A stretch of DNA of 59,473 nt from Porphyromonadaceae bacterium (GCA_905372135.1 CAJPNS010000001.1:1-59473), one strand, 5' to 3'. Shown: positions 36,335-46,456, counted from the first letter of the stretch. Numbers and translations are program-made. Notes: generated by a model not told the origin, from the sequence alone.

Positions 36335-36365
36335 ATTGGTTATTGGGGAAAAAAATGGTAATTTT
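36335..36365 (+). promoter_or_regulatory. Possible promoter upstream of the EptA-like gene
   Basis: TTG (36335-36337), 20 bases, then TAATTTTG (36358-36365) fit the Bacteroidales pattern, but the box lies about 170 bases before the ATG. The leader holds no clear structure. Confidence 0.4.
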
Positions 36366-36536
36366 GCACCCACATTTTTGTGGACAATCAATTAGATACA
36401 AGCATAAATATAGTATAATGTATTGGTTATAAGTATTGTGTCGAATTAGCCACCTACTTTATAGGTAGTGTTGTAACATTTTTGACTTGCCTTTGTCTAA
36501 TCTATTGTATTGCCACTCTTTACAAACAAAAAACTT

Positions 36537-38093
36537 ATGTTGGGAAAAGTAAAAAAGCTAAAAAATACACTCTTCGAAAACTTGTCACCACTGCGTTTTG
36601 CACTGATAATGAGTTTTCTAAACTTGGTGCTGTTTCATTATCCGTTTTTCAAGTTTGTCTGCCAACACGCCGACTACAACGACCTCAACGGAACGTTAAT
36701 TATCGTAAGTTTAGTGATTCTGGTCTTTGTAGCGAATGCCTTAGTATTCTATATTTTGTGCTACCTCTCGAAGTACGTAGGAAAAGCAATATTGGTCACA
36801 TTCTTTATACTCAGCTCAATAGCATTGTACTTCATTATCACTTACAACGTGCAGATAGACGAGAGTATGATGGGTAATGTAGTGAATACCAACAAAGACG
36901 AGACTCTCAGCTTTTTCTCGTACAGATTGATACTTTATGTGCTGGTATTCGGCGTTTTACCAAGCATCTACATATTTAAAGCAAAGCTAATTGCAATCAA
37001 GAGAAAAAATTTCTTCACCACATTCGGTTTGATACTGTTGTCTATGTTCATAGTCTTGGGTATCAATGCAGGCAACTGGGTGTGGGTACATAGGTATTCC
37101 GAGCCGTTGGGTTCGTTGCTGCTGCCGTGGTCTTATACGGTCAATACGTCGCGTTTCTATATCCACAAACAGAAGCAGAACCGCAAGGAGATGCTGCTAC
37201 CCGACGCAAAAATAAAAGACGACGACAAGTCGCTGATAGTGTTGGTGATAGGCGAATCTGCCCGCCGCAAAAACTTCTCACTCTACGGCTATACCAAAAA
37301 CACCAACCCGCTACTTTCACAGACAAAAGGCATTCATATTTTCAACGCCAACTCGGCTGCTACCTACACCATTGCAGGCGTAAAAGCGATTCTGGAACAC
37401 AAAAGCACAAGCAGGCTATACGAGTGTCTGCCCAACTATCTGTCGAGAACAGGTGTAGACGTCATTTGGCGAACCAACAACACGGGCGAACCGCCGACAT
37501 TGAACGTGAAGAAGTTCCTTAAAGCAGACTCGCTCAGCAAGATGTGCGTAGGCGAGAACTGCGGCTACGACGAAGTACTCCTTGCCGGACTAAAAAAGCA
37601 AATATTGGAAAGCAAAAACAACAAAATATTGGTAGTACTCCACACAAGCACCAGCCACGGACCGGCATACAGCAAGAAATACCCGCCTCGGTTCGAGGTA
37701 TTCCGCCCCGTGTGTACCAAAGTAGAGCTCAACAAATGTGCCAAAGACGAGCTATACAACGCCTACGACAATACTATCGTGTACACCGACTACATCTTAC
37801 ACGCGGTCATAGATACGCTCAAAGAGATAAAAGACTACAAAAGCACGATGATATTCATCTCCGACCACGGCGAATCGTTAGGCGAAAACAACCTATATAT
37901 GCACGGCGTCGATATGAGTTTTGCCCCGAAAGAGCAGTACGAGATACCGTTTATCGTGTGGCTTTCGGACAATAACGACAGACGACTGAAACACCTCGGC
38001 ACCCTGTCGCAAGGATATATCTTCCACAGCATTATGAACTACCTTTCGATAGAGAGCCCCATATACAACGAAGAGTTGAATATCTTCCGATGA
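36537..38093 (+). CDS. Phosphoethanolamine transferase (EptA/sulfatase-type)
   Basis: This has 518 residues from ATG 36537; a TTG at 36510 would add nine. About five N-terminal membrane helices come first. A periplasmic sulfatase-like domain starts near residue 225 with VLVIGESARRKNFSLYGY (metal ligand Glu) and includes the Thr nucleophile region NSAATYTIAG and FISDHGESLGE. Such enzymes transfer phosphoethanolamine to lipid A or other glycolipids, lowering surface negative charge. The target is not shown. It is followed 40 bases later by an O-antigen-ligase-like gene, a sensible surface-glycan context. Confidence 0.88.
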   Translation: MLGKVKKLKNTLFENLSPLRFALIMSFLNLVLFHYPFFKFVCQHADYNDLNGTLIIVSLVILVFVANALVFYILCYLSKYVGKAILVTFFILSSIALYFIITYNVQIDESMMGNVVNTNKDETLSFFSYRLILYVLVFGVLPSIYIFKAKLIAIKRKNFFTTFGLILLSMFIVLGINAGNWVWVHRYSEPLGSLLLPWSYTVNTSRFYIHKQKQNRKEMLLPDAKIKDDDKSLIVLVIGESARRKNFSLYGYTKNTNPLLSQTKGIHIFNANSAATYTIAGVKAILEHKSTSRLYECLPNYLSRTGVDVIWRTNNTGEPPTLNVKKFLKADSLSKMCVGENCGYDEVLLAGLKKQILESKNNKILVVLHTSTSHGPAYSKKYPPRFEVFRPVCTKVELNKCAKDELYNAYDNTIVYTDYILHAVIDTLKEIKDYKSTMIFISDHGESLGENNLYMHGVDMSFAPKEQYEIPFIVWLSDNNDRRLKHLGTLSQGYIFHSIMNYLSIESPIYNEELNIFR

Positions 38094-38133
38094 GGTCTGT
38101 ATATTAATAAAGATATAACTTTGCTGTAGCAGT

Positions 38134-39555
38134 ATGGAGACAAGGAAAAATATCTATCCAATCGTACCGACCATACTTTTGTTGGTTGTCGCATTGCTAC
38201 TGGTTTTCAAAGGATTATCGTTCGATTTTCTTACATATCGCTTGGAATCGCCCAATATGCACCGAGCGTTTCTGATATTTGGAGCCATAGCTTTGCCGTT
38301 GTTGTCGCTTCTTGTTTCCGACGGTGTCTTTCGGAACGAACCGCTGCACTCGAAGATATTGATGATAGGCATATCGTCGTTTGCCATATCGATGGTATTC
38401 AACTTGCACTTAATCTATATTTTTTCCATTGTTTTTTCTGTTTGCGTAGCTGTAAATCTATATTTCGAGCGAAAGGTATATCGACATACAATATTTCATT
38501 TGTTAATACTTATATATTTTGTTGTCAACACTATAAGTCTATTGTGGACAAATAATTTTGTGTCGGGAACGAAGTTTATCAAAAAAGACTTATCGATGCT
38601 CTATGTACCGCTACTTTTTTGTCTGTTTAGTCTACGCCAAGAGCAGATTAAAACTATTTTGGTAGTAGTGGGGCGGTGGTTTATGTTTTTTGCCTTTTTA
38701 TCGGTCTGTGCGTGGATACTGCAGAGTAGAGTATTGGGCATATCACTCCTCGAATCGTTCAGTACTACCAAACACTTCTTGGTCGATAGTTATTCGCCTT
38801 TTGTATTGATTTTTTCTTGGTCTAATTTCGACCATCCAACCTATATCTGTATCTGCCTTATACTTGGTCTGTCTGTATTATGGTACTATGTAGGTAAAAA
38901 GATTGTAGCTGTATGGGAATTGATTTTCGGTATCGCTATCGTGCTATTTCTTTCTGTTATAACGCAATCGAGGTTTATGCTGCTTTCTTGGAGTATTGTA
39001 AATATAATATTCATCTTGTACTACCTCAGACGAAGTAGAAAAAAGGCGATAGTATTTATTTGTGTATTAGTTGCTTGTGTTTCGTTGTCGGTATATTTTA
39101 ATCCTAATTCGGCTAAGAGTCTGTTTTTGGACGATGTAAGAGATATGCATTATAGTGTAGCGTTTGAGTCGATTGGCGAAAATACTTTGCTTGGTACCGG
39201 TATCGGTGGTATGACTAAATATATAAATAAAGACAATCCCTTATATGCTCAGATAAAAGATAGCTGGGATGGACATTACCATCCTCACAACCAAGTGATT
39301 GGTGATTTTATGCAGACGGGTGTTTTGGGGCTTTTGTCTATTGTCGTGCTAATAATATATATGCTCTATTCGTCTATCAAACAGCGCAATATATTGTTTT
39401 TTAGTTTTGTATTGATATACATATTGTTGATGTCGATAGAGATGCCTCTAATGGTAGACCAAGGATTATATTGTTTTGTGTTTTTTATGAGTTTATTTAC
39501 TGCACGCAGATATCTGAACAAAAACGATTTATGCTATTGTAAACATAGAAAATAG
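38134..39555 (+). CDS. O-antigen ligase/polymerase-like membrane protein
   Basis: The 473-residue protein has about 12 membrane helices and, near its C-terminus, the Wzy/WaaL-type segment GTGIGGMTKY followed by GHYHPHNQVIGDFMQTGVLG. These enzymes join or polymerise lipid-linked glycans on the periplasmic face. AT content is higher than that of the adjacent EptA-like gene. Whether it is a ligase or a polymerase cannot be told. It converges on the lipoprotein gene at 39603. Confidence 0.78.
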   Translation: METRKNIYPIVPTILLLVVALLLVFKGLSFDFLTYRLESPNMHRAFLIFGAIALPLLSLLVSDGVFRNEPLHSKILMIGISSFAISMVFNLHLIYIFSIVFSVCVAVNLYFERKVYRHTIFHLLILIYFVVNTISLLWTNNFVSGTKFIKKDLSMLYVPLLFCLFSLRQEQIKTILVVVGRWFMFFAFLSVCAWILQSRVLGISLLESFSTTKHFLVDSYSPFVLIFSWSNFDHPTYICICLILGLSVLWYYVGKKIVAVWELIFGIAIVLFLSVITQSRFMLLSWSIVNIIFILYYLRRSRKKAIVFICVLVACVSLSVYFNPNSAKSLFLDDVRDMHYSVAFESIGENTLLGTGIGGMTKYINKDNPLYAQIKDSWDGHYHPHNQVIGDFMQTGVLGLLSIVVLIIYMLYSSIKQRNILFFSFVLIYILLMSIEMPLMVDQGLYCFVFFMSLFTARRYLNKNDLCYCKHRK

Positions 39556-39602
39556 CAATAATATTTCTTCCGTGTCGGTCGTAATTTAGGGTTACAAAAA
39601 AA

Positions 39603-41117
39603 TTATTTTTCGTATGCTCCAATGTCAGGTTTGTTGTCTTTTAAGCGGTCTTTTCCCAACAAATCGGTCGGATAATGTTGTGATACAGTCATATTGGCTT
39701 TGTCGCGTGCGGCAGACTGCTCCGATAGCCGAAAGTCGAAGTAACCGCTCTCTTTGATATTGTCGAAGTCGGGGGTCGTCTGCACGAATATATCGTTGCC
39801 TTCGGCTCGGGTCAATGTAATTTCGTGCAACTGAGGATACGACAACTTTTCGGCTTTTATCAAACAGTTACTTATGAATACATTGAAAGGTATTCCCAGG
39901 GTGGTGTCTTGTAACGATAGTTCGTTGTGCAGATTACCTGTGATTATACAATTTTCTATTACACAGCTGTTTATCGGAAAAGCTGCTACGGCACCATTTT
40001 TTTTCGTAAAACTCACGATATCCACAGCCGGTCGGCTTGTATTACCTCCTGCAAACACACTCGGCATATAGTTGGCAATGGTGGAGTGTATCATTTTCAG
40101 GCTGCCGCCCAACTGCAATATTGCCGATTTACCGCAATTGGATACTTCGGAATTGATGACCGATAGGTCTCCGAACTGCGACAAAATGCCATAAGCTCCC
40201 ATACAATGTACTATGGAGCCGTCTACGTCGAGCTTGATGGGGATAGTACTGCTGCCGTACAACAATACTCCTATGTTCCCTCCTGTTATCGTGGTGTTCT
40301 TCAAACGGTTATTCCCCGTTTCGCTAAAAAAGTATATACCGCCCCACTGCGAAGGCAGATATGAGTAAGGGATATTGGTATAAGCCCAGTCGAACCTATC
40401 GCCTCTGATAGAGATACGTTTGTCGGTAGTGCCGTTGGCAACGAGGTTGCCCTCGACGACGATAGTCGTATTGTCGAGCGATATGTTGCGAATACCCGTT
40501 TTGAGTATCATCTTATTGCCCCTGTTGATAAATATCTTGGTACCGGCTTGCAGTGTAAGGGTTTTCCCCTTGGGTATATGCAAGTATCCGAAGATAAGAT
40601 ATGGTTTATCGGCAGAGAATGTTTCATCTGCTGCCAGCGAATAATTCCTGAGTACGACTACGTCTTGCCCGTATGCTTCGAGTATAACCTTTTGTGTCTG
40701 CCCGTTGAGGCTGAATAACAGATTGTCCGTTACGTGTACGGGAGTGCTTTGCATATTAGCCTGAGGTGTAATCTCCACGAAAACAAATATGCTGTCGTTT
40801 GCGGGTATTTCTATGTTTTCCAACGTTTGGGTCTGTCCCGATGGGTATCCGTCAGCATTGAATCGGAATACCGAACTGTTGCCTCCTTCGAGCCACAATT
40901 TATTGATTTTTATTGCTTTATTGTGTCTGTTGTAGACCCTCAGTTCGAGCGTGATAGACGATATTGTCGAAAAAACGGTATCGAATCTCACCGTATCTGC
41001 CGAGAACTCCAATTTGTGGTTCGGATTTGTAGTGAAAGGATCTCGTTCACAAGACAGTAAACCAATCCCTACTACCAACCCGAAACAAATTTTTACCAAA
41101 AGTTGTTTGGACGCCAT
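39603..41117 (-). CDS. Lipoprotein with right-handed beta-helix-type repeats
   Basis: The 504-residue protein has a lipobox (LLSC, Cys23). A beta-sandwich-like N-terminal part covers ~35-135. A series of short hydrophobic turns such as NTTIVVEGNL, NTTITGGNIGVLLYG and SIVHCMGAYGILSQFG suggests a parallel beta-helix of the kind found in surface polysaccharide-binding proteins. The C-terminus (LLGKDRLKDNKPDIGAYE) is a recurrent ending in beta-helix proteins. The ligand is unknown. It begins 8 bases after the Xaa-Pro aminopeptidase gene, so the two are probably co-transcribed. Confidence 0.7.
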   Translation of the reverse strand: MASKQLLVKICFGLVVGIGLLSCERDPFTTNPNHKLEFSADTVRFDTVFSTISSITLELRVYNRHNKAIKINKLWLEGGNSSVFRFNADGYPSGQTQTLENIEIPANDSIFVFVEITPQANMQSTPVHVTDNLLFSLNGQTQKVILEAYGQDVVVLRNYSLAADETFSADKPYLIFGYLHIPKGKTLTLQAGTKIFINRGNKMILKTGIRNISLDNTTIVVEGNLVANGTTDKRISIRGDRFDWAYTNIPYSYLPSQWGGIYFFSETGNNRLKNTTITGGNIGVLLYGSSTIPIKLDVDGSIVHCMGAYGILSQFGDLSVINSEVSNCGKSAILQLGGSLKMIHSTIANYMPSVFAGGNTSRPAVDIVSFTKKNGAVAAFPINSCVIENCIITGNLHNELSLQDTTLGIPFNVFISNCLIKAEKLSYPQLHEITLTRAEGNDIFVQTTPDFDNIKESGYFDFRLSEQSAARDKANMTVSQHYPTDLLGKDRLKDNKPDIGAYEK

Positions 41118-41125
41118 ATTTTATT

Positions 41126-42517
41126 TCACCTCATAAAACTTTCGAGTTCGGCGACGCTCTTCTGCAGCGGCTTGCCGAGAACACGACATCCGTTGTCGGT
41201 AATAACGATGTCGTCTTCGATACGTATTCCGCCAAAGTCGTAATAATCTGCAAGTTTGGTGTAGTTGATGAAATCGGTAAATTTACCCTCAGCCTTCCAT
41301 TGTTCTATCAGTCTGGGTATGAAATATATACCCGGTTCTACGGTAAGCACATTACCTACTTTTGTGTATTTGCCGAAGCGTAGAGAGCGATGTCCGAATA
41401 TATTGCTACGCTGTACTTTATCGTCGTATCCTACAAAATTTTCACCCAAACCTTCCATATCGTGTACGTCCATTCCGAGGGCGTGTCCGAGTCCGTGCGG
41501 CATAAACAGCGACGTAGCTCCTGCTCGCACAGCATCTTCGGCGTTACCTTTCATTAAGCCTACTGCCGAGAGTCCCTCTGCCAACACCTTACAGGCGTGG
41601 AAGTGAACGTCTTGCCACTTGATATTGGGCTTTGCCATAGCTATACACTCCATATTTGCTTTGAGAACAGTCTCGTATATATCTTTCTGTTTTTGAGTGA
41701 ATTTGCCGGATACGGGTATAGTTCTCGTGTAGTCGGAGCAATAGCCGCTTTCGGACTCTGCCCCCATATCTACGAGCAACAGTCTGCCGTCGGTCAGTGT
41801 TTTGTCGTGGAATGGATTATGCAGTGTCTGACCATCTTGCGATAAAATTATGGGGAATGATACTCCTGTACCGTACGATAGCGATACGCCCTCTGCCAGC
41901 CCTGCCAAATATTGTTCGGTAATGCCTGCTTTTGTATTTTTCATCACGGTCTGATGCATCAGTACGCCCGTGTCGCATATCTTGTCCATCTCTGCTATTT
42001 CGTCTGACGATTTTACCAGACGCAGCTCTATGACGGCTTTTATCAGACATTCGGAGACTTCCGTATTTATCTTGTTTACCTGTTTATCGAGTAATTCTGC
42101 CATACGGATAATCATATCGTGGCGATAGACGGGCAGATAGTGTATCTTTCGCCCTTGTTTTCGGGCTTTTACCAGAAATTCGGACAGTTGCTCCGTTGTG
42201 TGTGAAGTGGCTACGCCACACTCTTTGGCATAGTCGCCGATTGTCGGCTGGTCGCCCATCCAGATAATGTCGTCCATTGTAAAGTCATCGCCCCATAGAG
42301 TCATTTCACCGCTTTCGAGGTCGATAGTTCCGAACAGACCGTCTCTGCATTTCGAGAAAAAATATCTGAAACTGCTGTCTTGGCGGTAACGGTAAACGTT
42401 CGACGGATAGTTCATAGGGGCTTCGTTGTTAGCGGGGAAAATGGCTATCCCGCTTGTGCCCGACATCAAGTTTTTCAGGGCATTTCGTCTTTCTACGAAG
42501 GTATTTACGTTGATCAT
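41126..42517 (-). CDS. Xaa-Pro aminopeptidase (M24B)
   Basis: This has 463 residues from ATG 42517; a TTG at 42544 would add nine. It is a pita-bread metallopeptidase removing N-terminal residues before proline. Metal-site segments are visible: LLLVDMGAESESGYCSDYTRT (two Asp), PHGLGHALGMDVHD (His), LTVEPGIYF (Glu) and GGIRIEDDIV (Glu). The N-terminal creatinase domain covers ~1-170. A -7 box lies 25 bases upstream. It is the last chromosomal-type gene before the defence island. Confidence 0.92.
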   Translation of the reverse strand: MINVNTFVERRNALKNLMSGTSGIAIFPANNEAPMNYPSNVYRYRQDSSFRYFFSKCRDGLFGTIDLESGEMTLWGDDFTMDDIIWMGDQPTIGDYAKECGVATSHTTEQLSEFLVKARKQGRKIHYLPVYRHDMIIRMAELLDKQVNKINTEVSECLIKAVIELRLVKSSDEIAEMDKICDTGVLMHQTVMKNTKAGITEQYLAGLAEGVSLSYGTGVSFPIILSQDGQTLHNPFHDKTLTDGRLLLVDMGAESESGYCSDYTRTIPVSGKFTQKQKDIYETVLKANMECIAMAKPNIKWQDVHFHACKVLAEGLSAVGLMKGNAEDAVRAGATSLFMPHGLGHALGMDVHDMEGLGENFVGYDDKVQRSNIFGHRSLRFGKYTKVGNVLTVEPGIYFIPRLIEQWKAEGKFTDFINYTKLADYYDFGGIRIEDDIVITDNGCRVLGKPLQKSVAELESFMR

Positions 42518-42522
42518 ATACT

Positions 42523-42615
42523 TTAAAATTTTTTGTTTTTGCAAATATACAACTTTTTCTTGCCATTCTTGTTGGTTATTTTACTACCACATTGAAAGCA
42601 GACTTTTTCGCTCAT
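42523..42615 (-). pseudogene. Possible truncated transposase zinc-ribbon remnant
   Basis: An ATG at 42615 opens a 30-codon frame reading KVCFQCGSKITNKNGKKK and then LYICKNKKF. CxxCGS, KNGKK and YxCK are the pattern of the N-terminal zinc ribbon of several IS transposases, with the second Cys pair incomplete. It overlaps the promoter of the peptidase gene and ends before its start. It may mark the left edge of the island. A 30-residue match is weak evidence. Confidence 0.3.
42542..42549 (-). promoter_or_regulatory. Promoter -7 box for the Xaa-Pro aminopeptidase gene
   Basis: The reverse strand reads TATATTTG, 25 bases before the ATG at 42517. Confidence 0.55.
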
Positions 42616-42812
42616 ATTTTTAGATGGATATAATGATGTATAAAACAAAGTGTTACTCTTTTTTAGTCTCGTTTTTATCTACATATTAAGGTGTGTAAGT
42701 TTAGGCACAATTACAGAAATCAAAATTTATACCTAACTTTGCTCAAAAAATTGAGAAATCACAAACTTAGCTAATCTTGATACAAAACCAAAGACCGCAA
42801 AAGTCACTTTTA

Positions 42813-42916
42813 TTGAATCTCCTTTTTCTCTTTTTTATAACTTTGCTTGTTGAATCTACAACTTTCCATTGAAAAAATATTTATTGATTGCATTTTGTTA
42901 TTTTGCATTATATTTG
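42813..42916 (+). promoter_or_regulatory. Stacked promoters for the dnd operon
   Basis: The 389 bases between 42616 and 43004 hold no gene of note. Two promoter matches face dndC: TTG 42813-42815, 22 bases, TAACTTTG 42838-42845; and TTG 42884-42886, 22 bases, TATATTTG 42909-42916. A lone TAACTTTG also lies at 42734-42741. The proximal promoter leaves an ~80-base leader containing a 25-codon frame (42943-43020) that overlaps the dndC start out of frame. Confidence 0.55.
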
Positions 42917-43004
42917 CAATTTATTTTGGGCGCATTTAAGGCATGGAGAATGTAGAACATTGTATACATAAAAGATTTTTGGATTTTAAATATATAGTTA
43001 GATT

Positions 43005-44339
43005 ATGTCTCGGCGGATAAAATATATAATATCAGAATTGAAAGATCAATACTTAATTGAAGATTCCCTACGTCCATGGATAATTGGCTTTAGTGGGGGG
43101 AAAGACTCTACTGTTTTACTTCAATTGGTTTGGTATGCATTAATGGATATTCCTGAAGATAGGAGAAGCCGACCTATTCATGTCGTTTGCAATGATACAT
43201 TAGTTGAGAATCCTATTATTCAAGATTATGTTGATGATGTGTTAAAAAAGATAGCTGATTCTGCTGTAGAAAACGGCTTGCCTATTTTTGTTGAAAATAC
43301 AATTCCACGATTGGAAGACACTTTCTGGGTTAACGTTATTGGACGTGGGTATCCTGTCCCCAACAACTCATTCCGTTGGTGTACTGATAAAATGAAGATT
43401 AAACCCACTTCAAGATTTATTATAGAGCAAGTTGCTGAAAATGGAGAGGCCATAATTTTAATAGGAACTAGAAGCTCAGAAAGCAGTACAAGAGCAAGGT
43501 CTATCAAAAAGCATGAAATCAGAGGAAAACGTCTGACAAAACATCCTCATCACCCTAATACATTTGTTTACTCTCCAATAAAGGATTTACTTCTTGAAGA
43601 AGTTTGGTATATCATTAATACGATGTCCTCTCCTTGGGGGGCAGATAATTCTAAGTTGTTTCAAATATATTTTGATGCAAGTGCTGATGATTATGAATGT
43701 CCAACTATGGTAACAGACAAAAGTCATAGCTCTTGTGGGCAAAGTAGATTTGGATGCTGGACTTGCACCGTTGTTAAAGAAGACAAATCTTTGACTGCAC
43801 AAGTTGCGAAAGGTCAAACATGGCTACAACCGTTACTTTCTTTGCGGAAGAGTATGTTTGATGAGAGGAATATTTCAGACAATAGGCTTCCTACGCGAAG
43901 AAACGGGCAACCTGCCATAAATGATGAGGGAATGAATCAGGGAAATTATACTCCAGAATATCGTGCTAGGTTATTAAAACAACTATTGACGGCTCAGCGT
44001 GAAATGCAAGTTGAAAAACCCAATATTGAGTTAATAACCAATCAAGAATTAATTGCAATACAGGTAATCTGGCACAAAGATTTGATTTTTTCTAACCGAG
44101 TTTCAGAAATTTATAATAAGGTTTACGATAAGATATTGGACATGAAGAAAGATACAGAAAAAATCCAAAAAGAGATTGATTTGCTTAAGTCAGTTTGTGA
44201 TGACAAACCATCGGATTTCGATTTAATTCAAGAGCTGTTAATAATGCAAAAGAATAAAGCGTTGCTCAACCGAAAACGTGGATTGAAAGATGACATGGAA
44301 CGAGTTATAGAGAAATATTTAGATAAAGAGACAGCATAA
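43005..44339 (+). CDS. dndC: DndC, PP-loop sulfurtransferase-type subunit of DNA phosphorothioation
   Basis: DndC belongs to the PAPS-reductase/PP-loop family and activates the DNA phosphate for sulfur insertion. In 444 residues the PP-loop SGGKDS lies at 30-35. RWCTDKMK lies at 125-131, and further conserved Cys are at 232, 244, 251 and 254 (CWTC), fitting the iron-sulfur cluster of DndC. The C-terminal ~100 residues are helical. It is the first gene of the island. The stop and the dndD start overlap (TAATG). No cysteine desulfurase (dndA) is beside it, so a genomic IscS-type enzyme must supply sulfur if the system is active. Confidence 0.93.
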   Translation: MSRRIKYIISELKDQYLIEDSLRPWIIGFSGGKDSTVLLQLVWYALMDIPEDRRSRPIHVVCNDTLVENPIIQDYVDDVLKKIADSAVENGLPIFVENTIPRLEDTFWVNVIGRGYPVPNNSFRWCTDKMKIKPTSRFIIEQVAENGEAIILIGTRSSESSTRARSIKKHEIRGKRLTKHPHHPNTFVYSPIKDLLLEEVWYIINTMSSPWGADNSKLFQIYFDASADDYECPTMVTDKSHSSCGQSRFGCWTCTVVKEDKSLTAQVAKGQTWLQPLLSLRKSMFDERNISDNRLPTRRNGQPAINDEGMNQGNYTPEYRARLLKQLLTAQREMQVEKPNIELITNQELIAIQVIWHKDLIFSNRVSEIYNKVYDKILDMKKDTEKIQKEIDLLKSVCDDKPSDFDLIQELLIMQKNKALLNRKRGLKDDMERVIEKYLDKETA

Positions 44340-46456
44340 TGTATATTAAGGAAATACAACTGAATAATTTCAGGATATACAAAGGATTAAACAAAATCTC
44401 TTTACTTCCTTCCGACAATAAAAATATTATCGTTGTTAGCGGGAAAAATGGATATGGAAAAACTACTTTTCTTATGTCATTGGTTTGGTGTTTATATGGC
44501 AAACAAATGGAGAAAGTAGATGAATTATATGAAAAAGAGATTCGAGATAAGGGAAATTATACCAAATATATTGCCAATAGTCTTAATCGGAAAGCATCTG
44601 AAGAGGGAGAAACCGAGTTTTCTGTTTCGATCACATTCTCAGGGGTGAGAATTCCCGATATTACATGTAATGAGGTTACTATAAAACGCTCTTATAATGT
44701 AATATCAAGTACCTCAGATAAAGTTGAGGTTTTAATAGATGGACACTCGAATGAACTAGTTGATGACCTGACAAGAGAAAACCAGAAAGGAGAAGAAATT
44801 TTTATCCGTGACTTTATTCTCCCCATAGAAATTGCCAAGTTTTTCTTTTTTGATGCCGAGAAAATTGTTTCTTTAGCTGAGGTTAATTCTAATAGTCAAC
44901 GGAGACAACTTAGTAAAGCCTATTCGGAAGTTCTTGGAATACAGAAATATGAAGACTTGAAGGCAATTCTCGAAGAAAAGCAAGATGAATATCGTCGTCG
45001 GTCAGCAAAACCGGAAGAGCAAGAGGAGTTGAACCAGCTCCATGCAGACATTGCCAATACAAATATTGAGATTGAGAGATACCAAGATCAGATTGATGAG
45101 CTTAAACATGAACGAAATCAAAAAGAAAAAGAGGCAGAAGATATTCAACGGAAGTTAATTCGTGAAGGAGATAAAATGACTTTGGAAGAATTAAATTCCT
45201 TGAAAGAAGAACAAGGAAAACTTGAACAACAAAAAAATGAAATTCAAGAAAAACTGAAAGATTTATTGGATATCATTCCCTTTGCTTTGGCTGGTGAAAC
45301 ATTAATCGGTATCTCTGAACAACTAGATAATGAACGAGATTTGTCTGAACAGAAATATCGTCAAGAAGATGTTAATGAAAAGATTGATCATATTCGACAA
45401 GATATCGAGACCGAACGTATTAAAACGCATTATGTAATAGATGTAAATATCAGGGATTTCTACGAAGCACAGATAAAGAAACTTGTGAAAAAGTATTTTT
45501 ACTCCGACTTGAAAGAAATCCCCGAAAATCTAAGAATTTTACATGATTTCTCAAATATTGAGACAAATGAATTCAACCAGTTGGTAAATACCGTTAAACA
45601 TAGTTTCAAAGATACTTTTTCACAAATGAATACAGAATATTCTTCTGTAAAAAACCAACTTGATTCCATTACGAGGAAAATTCGTGATGCGGAAAAAAGT
45701 GCAGAAGATGAATACATTGCAGTATTACGTGACACAAAGGAGCGGTTAGATAAACGTATTATATCTATTGAAAACGAAATCGAATCTATTGTTTTGAAAA
45801 TTGGGGGATTAGGAAATCAAAACAAAACATATAAACAGCGTCAAGAAATTCTCCGAAAAAAAATAGATGAGTCTAGTGTTTACTCCGAAAAAGAACAGAA
45901 AACAAAGCAACTGATTAATCGTTTGCAAAACTTTATTAATCTGTTTAAGGAAGAGAAGAAGAAGTCATTAGAAGAGAAAATGCTTGTCTCTCTTGATACT
46001 CTTCTGCATAAGAAAAACTTCATCAAAAAGGTAGATGTGGATATCAGTATGTCTGGAGATGATATTGATATTGTGCTTTATAATGGAAATGGTAGAATCA
46101 TAGATAAAAGTTCGTTGTCTATGGGAGAACGCCAAATGTACGCATCTGCTTTGTTAAGTTCCTTAGTGGATGAGTCAGAAATCGAATTTCCTGTTTTCAT
46201 CGACAGTCCAATGCAGAAGTTTGATGAGGAGCACGCTGAAAATATTATTCGGCATTTTTACCCGAATGTTTCCAAGCAGGTAGTTATTTTCCCTCTTATA
46301 AACAAGGAGCTTACCACAAAAGAGTATAGTATTCTTCAGCCTAAAGTATGCAAAGCATTTTTGATAAAGAACACATCTACTGAGAGTTCTGAGTTTCATG
46401 AAACTACACCTGAACACTTTATAACTACTTACAACGATTTATACAATGCAAATTAA
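44339..46456 (+). CDS. dndD: DndD, SMC/Rad50-like ATPase of DNA phosphorothioation
   Basis: This 705-residue ABC-type ATPase has Walker A GKNGYGKT at 35-42, two coiled-coil stretches (about 205-300 and 450-575), the signature SMGERQ at 594-599 and Walker B VFIDSP with Asp622. No CxxC zinc hook is seen between the coils. DndD is thought to open or nick DNA for sulfur insertion together with DndC and DndE. It overlaps the next gene by 11 bases, which suggests translational coupling and matched amounts. Confidence 0.92.
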   Translation: MYIKEIQLNNFRIYKGLNKISLLPSDNKNIIVVSGKNGYGKTTFLMSLVWCLYGKQMEKVDELYEKEIRDKGNYTKYIANSLNRKASEEGETEFSVSITFSGVRIPDITCNEVTIKRSYNVISSTSDKVEVLIDGHSNELVDDLTRENQKGEEIFIRDFILPIEIAKFFFFDAEKIVSLAEVNSNSQRRQLSKAYSEVLGIQKYEDLKAILEEKQDEYRRRSAKPEEQEELNQLHADIANTNIEIERYQDQIDELKHERNQKEKEAEDIQRKLIREGDKMTLEELNSLKEEQGKLEQQKNEIQEKLKDLLDIIPFALAGETLIGISEQLDNERDLSEQKYRQEDVNEKIDHIRQDIETERIKTHYVIDVNIRDFYEAQIKKLVKKYFYSDLKEIPENLRILHDFSNIETNEFNQLVNTVKHSFKDTFSQMNTEYSSVKNQLDSITRKIRDAEKSAEDEYIAVLRDTKERLDKRIISIENEIESIVLKIGGLGNQNKTYKQRQEILRKKIDESSVYSEKEQKTKQLINRLQNFINLFKEEKKKSLEEKMLVSLDTLLHKKNFIKKVDVDISMSGDDIDIVLYNGNGRIIDKSSLSMGERQMYASALLSSLVDESEIEFPVFIDSPMQKFDEEHAENIIRHFYPNVSKQVVIFPLINKELTTKEYSILQPKVCKAFLIKNTSTESSEFHETTPEHFITTYNDLYNAN

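Noticed and set aside
42943..43020. A 25-codon frame overlapping the dndC start, considered as a gene
   Set aside because: It is too short and has no recognisable feature; kept only as a possible leader frame in the findings.
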